Assembly (NCBI GenBank): GCA_037577475.1
Contig: CM075184.1
Span: forward strand, 4,940,094-5,004,093
Length of the DNA stretch: 64,000 bases
From: Chaunax sp. Z400
Taxonomy: Eukaryota > Chordata > Actinopteri > Lophiiformes > Chaunacidae
Direction: 5' to 3'
A program made the position numbers and the translations under genes. The notes beneath the pieces are model-generated. The model searched no databases. It saw only the letters and a list, made by a program, of their open reading frames with translations, and was not told where the DNA came from. Positions 60,727 through 64,000 of the stretch are shown piece after piece. Numbering within the stretch: the stretch's first letter is position 1; each line of letters opens with the position of its first letter.

Positions 60727-61092
60727 TCATTTTGTGAGGGGTTTTTGGAAGCAGCTGTTTGCGTTTTTGCTCCTGACGATGAACAGACGAACACCACACC
60801 TCTGACAGGAGATGGTTGTCTGTCCACCATGGGCAGAACCTGCATCTTCTCTGTCAGTACAAACTGGAAAGTGATCCACCTGATCATAAAAGACATCATG
60901 GACATCATCCAGGGGTCGCTGGTGTTTTGATGCATCTGGTGGCCACAGAGGGCCTTCCCTTCTTTCCACCAAGGATAAATGCATCTGCAACCTCCAACAT
61001 GAACGTTTTGAGCTTTTTATGCTTTTACTGACCAAGGCTTTTGGCATCACGGTGATACAACAGCCATCCATTGTTGAGGCTATATGAACCAT
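60727..61092 (-). other. unassigned 121-codon open frame
   Basis: An uninterrupted frame on the minus strand has mixed composition and is not low-complexity; internal phrases include PLWPPDASKHQRPLDDVHDV and FPVCTDREDAGSAHGGQ. I do not recognise a domain. It may be part of a dispersed repeat or a transposon-derived segment. Splice signals were not established, so I do not call it a gene. Confidence 0.2.
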
Positions 61093-61099
61093 CCATCAC

Positions 61100-62059
61100 T
61101 GATGGACTCCATCATCTGAGTCTGAAGAACTTGCACATCTCCTCTATCTCTCTCATTCCTCTTCTTACCTTTCTGTTTTCCATAAAATAAGCTAACTGTA
61201 TGGTCCTGCAGGAAAATATACAGTTAAAATGTCATTATATGATGATATGATATTATGTTTTTGCAGTGAATATTAACATGTCTTCCTGTTTGATTTAAAT
61301 ACTGCACACTGACCAACTGCTAATCTGATAACGTATCCCGGGGGATACATACTTCTCAAAAGGTGCTGAAAAAAATTCATCAGAATAATACTGAGCTGCA
61401 TGGATTTATATGACTGTTTTATTGAAAACTACTATAATATATAATTACTGACCACGGGTCAGCAGGTCCTGCACCACTGCACATCAGGCTGACTAAACAA
61501 TGACAGATAACTTGAACCAAGTCATGGGATCTGGATCCTAATACCAGACAGTTTTTGATAACTGATGATTTGATTGGATGAAAATCTTGAATCATGTCCC
61601 CTACAGGATGTTAGAGTTTGTATCTCCTGTTGCACTTTTCCTGTTTAAGGATTAACAAGTGATTATAACTGGTTCAGACTCCATATTGGTGAAACTGACT
61701 GACTCAATCAAGGCTCAGCCTCCAGTTTAAACTGCCTAATGCGCCACCTGCTGCTGTGGATGGTGAAGTACTCAGGACATCTGAGAGAAAATCCTGACAC
61801 AAAAAAAAGCAGAAAGATCGGAACAAAAGTTTTTATTGTCCTAGTAGGATGTCCTGTATTTGATGAAGCATGATTTTTATGTCTGTATGTGTTTGTATTT
61901 ATGTGTTTGTATTTGTGTTTGTATGTATGAAACTAAATACATCTGTTCGCTAATGATGTTGTGGGTTAGTTGGATAATCAAAGTACTTCTGTGAAATATG
62001 CTCTAAGTTTTTTTCAGGAATTAAGCTCCATATATTCATAGTTAATTATGTATCAATAT

Positions 62060-62104
<45 letters not shown>

Positions 62105-63195
62105 GTATATATAAGCAATATATATCGACAATATGACTGACATTTAATGCATCTAATGTTGAAATATTTGTAAATTATTTTTTTCAATCAGACATTGTCA
62201 TGGTCTTCTTATCGTATAGGCCGACTGGAAGACGATGTACAGTTACTGTATGTGCTCTAGTGCCACCTTGTGGACACAGAAAGTGACGTCATAATCCCTT
62301 GATCAGTGTCCATGATGCACACAAATTCAGAGCCGTGTTTTCCTGCAGGTGGCTGTTTAGAGGCTTCGTCCTGCTCCCAGCCTTTGTGCTAACGCTAGGC
62401 TAATCAGATTACACTGATAGCTATCATGGTCTCTCTGGAGAGGCAAAAGGGGGTCTGTGGTTCACTCAGTTCATCTGAAACTAAATCGCTTCATCTCTTC
62501 ATGTTGGCAGACAAAGGTTGGCTTGTACACTTAACTCTGTGTAAATGTAGGACAGAGTAGTGTGAGCTCATATCTCCTCTCTGCTCTGGTTGAACTTATG
62601 ACATCATCTGTTCTACAAATCACTCAGAGAACCTGTGTACCTCCACTAATGCTATTTCATGAAAACCTCCAGAGTCAGAAAATAGTTTTCTCACATACAT
62701 AATTATCAAGATTGATTCATACATTTATAATGCTGGTAAACCATGTCTGAATATATGTTTTAATGCAACAATCATCAGCTAATGTGGACGACAAAAGCTG
62801 GTCCTCATTTCTTTGAGAACAGGACACAACTGGAGTTTATAGACTGTATATATTCATGTATGTGCATAATATCCTCAACATGCACAGCTTGACTGAACTC
62901 TATATTTTGTGAGAAGTTTGCATTCCAAGACACAAGCATACAGAAGTCTGTAGGATAAATAAATCACCAAGGTTGTTTGTAAAAAGCGTACTTCATTCAG
63001 GCAACGCTGCATACACCAACACCACAAAGTGTTTGTGTACGTTGCTTCATTATTCATGGATTCGTTTGTGTCTTCGTGTTTGCTTGGAGGTGAGGGTGAG
63101 CAGCCTGCATCATCTCAGGGTGCTTTAGAACTCGTGTATGTTTATACATGCCCTCTAAAAGTGCTTCCTCACTGGTGTTTCTGAGAGCTTGCAGA
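61100..63195. other. intergenic DNA with (TA)n at 62063-62113
   Basis: Apart from the TA tract I see no gene or recognisable repeat. Confidence 0.45.
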
Positions 63196-63200
63196 GGCTT

Positions 63201-63396
63201 TCAGAGGGCTTTAGCACTGCTGGCATGGGAGACAGTGTGGGACACTGGTTTCTGTGGGTAGACCTGGAACAGGATGGCTAAGTCCATGAAGACCTGCAGC
63301 CTGCCACATGTTCAGAACTGCACAGGAGCCTGGGTGAGCAGGAAATAGACTGCTTTGAAGGTGTCGCTGCTGGTCCACATCAGAACCATCTTGATA
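63201..63396 (-). pseudogene. terminal exon of an SLC66A2/PQLC1-like PQ-loop protein, with in-frame TGA
   Basis: On the minus strand a strong acceptor (CATCTCTTCTTTTTCAG) precedes IKMVLMWTSSDTFKAVYFLL, then TQAPVQF, a TGA at 63312-63314, and in the same frame TCGRLQVFMDLAILFQVY, PQKPVSHTVSHASSAKAL and a stop at 63201-63203. From memory, this matches the last exon of SLC66A2 (PQLC1), a seven-helix PQ-loop membrane protein, including the Pro-Gln-Lys-Pro and terminal K-A-L. Against the family, the TGA replaces a serine codon, and about five residues seem missing between QVY and PQKP. It is either a decayed copy or the 3' end of a real gene with a truncated or variant product. The other exons would lie beyond the right edge. 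Confidence 0.6.
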
Positions 63397-63429
63397 CTGA
63401 AAAAGAAGAGATGATGGCCACTCCTGGTT

Positions 63430-64000
63430 CACTGGATGGTTGTAGACAGGTAACGATGTGATCAGAAGACAAAAAAATTATTTTTTGTAAAAGTACTTTA
63501 TTTCTATGATCTTTGTTATTACTATTTATTTAATTTGTAATAACTTTTAATTATGAATGTGTTTTTATTTTTTTATTTTATTTTTTATTATTATTATATT
63601 TTATTCATTTATTTATTTATTTATTTAGCAGGGGAGGGAGAGAGGGATTGCTTGTTGTATGTTTTAAATGTTTGTTGCTTTGTATTAAAAATGAAATCAA
63701 TAGATATTGTTGAGAAGCGGCTGGAGAAAAGTGCCCATGTGATTTGAAAAGCCAAAGTTACTTTAAGTATCCTCTTCACTGGCATTGAGAATCTCTGTGA
63801 ACTCAACTTATCAGATGGATTTTTTTTTTTTACATTAAAGATAATACTTATATACTATATTACACCATACACAACAGTTTAGAGGAGAAAAACTTGACAC
63901 AGTCAAGTATTCAAGTTGTAAACAAACAGAAAAAAAAGACAGACAAGTGACAGGACAGGGGTTACTTCAGGGGCCAATCAGATTTCAGCTGGGGCTGGTG
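63430..64000. other. AT-rich DNA, possible intron of the SLC66A2-like gene
   Basis: T-rich low-complexity sequence with (TTTA)n at 63600-63630. No further exon was seen before the window ends. Confidence 0.45.

Noticed and set aside
63312..63314. TGA as a selenocysteine codon in the SLC66A2-like exon
   Set aside because: The family is not a known selenoprotein family, serine is expected there, and no SECIS-like hairpin was evident; a disruptive change is simpler.

Overview
The window is vertebrate nuclear DNA, almost certainly from a ray-finned (teleost) fish. Coding sequence is split into short exons with GT/AG borders. The space between exons is full of typical fish repeats: Tc1-like and hAT DNA transposons, L2-type and L1/Tx1-type LINEs, tRNA-derived SINEs, and long micro- and minisatellites. 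No bacterial, phage or CRISPR features are present. Most long open reading frames are tandem repeats whose unit length is a multiple of three.

Layout. (1) 1-1965, plus strand: the last five exons of a zona pellucida (ZP) domain protein of the uromodulin/GP2-like kind, ending in a furin-type RRRR site and a short tail; its start lies outside the window. (2) 1966-25190: intergenic DNA with several minisatellites, a nested LINE/hAT/SINE block at 20.3-23.3 kb and a short segmental duplication copy at 18.2 kb. (3) 25191-54040, plus strand: a complete five-exon 11-beta-hydroxysteroid dehydrogenase type 2 gene (hsd11b2, 407 codons), with a TATA box, all introns in phase 1 and all short-chain dehydrogenase catalytic residues. 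Intron 1 is 15.2 kb and intron 2 is 9.2 kb, both expanded by transposons and satellites. Intron 2 carries a nearly complete but frameshifted L1/Tx1-type LINE in antisense. Intron 3 begins with a (CA)n tract of nearly 0.8 kb a few bases after the splice donor. (4) 54041-63200: 3' UTR and intergenic DNA with a tRNA-derived SINE and a dead Tc1-like element with clear ends. (5) 63201-63396, minus strand: what looks like the terminal exon of an SLC66A2/PQLC1-like PQ-loop transporter gene, with an in-frame TGA and an apparent small deletion, so possibly a broken copy.

The three genes have no evident common pathway: an extracellular ZP glycoprotein, an ER steroid enzyme that inactivates cortisol, and a lysosomal/endosomal PQ-loop membrane protein. 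I did not find a novel multi-gene system. The most interesting signals are structural: inverted copies of one repeat on either side of hsd11b2 exon 2, the CA tract beside a weak splice donor, reciprocal minisatellite expansion in two copies of a segmental duplication, and datable nested insertions with intact target-site duplications. All family assignments were made by eye, without a database search.
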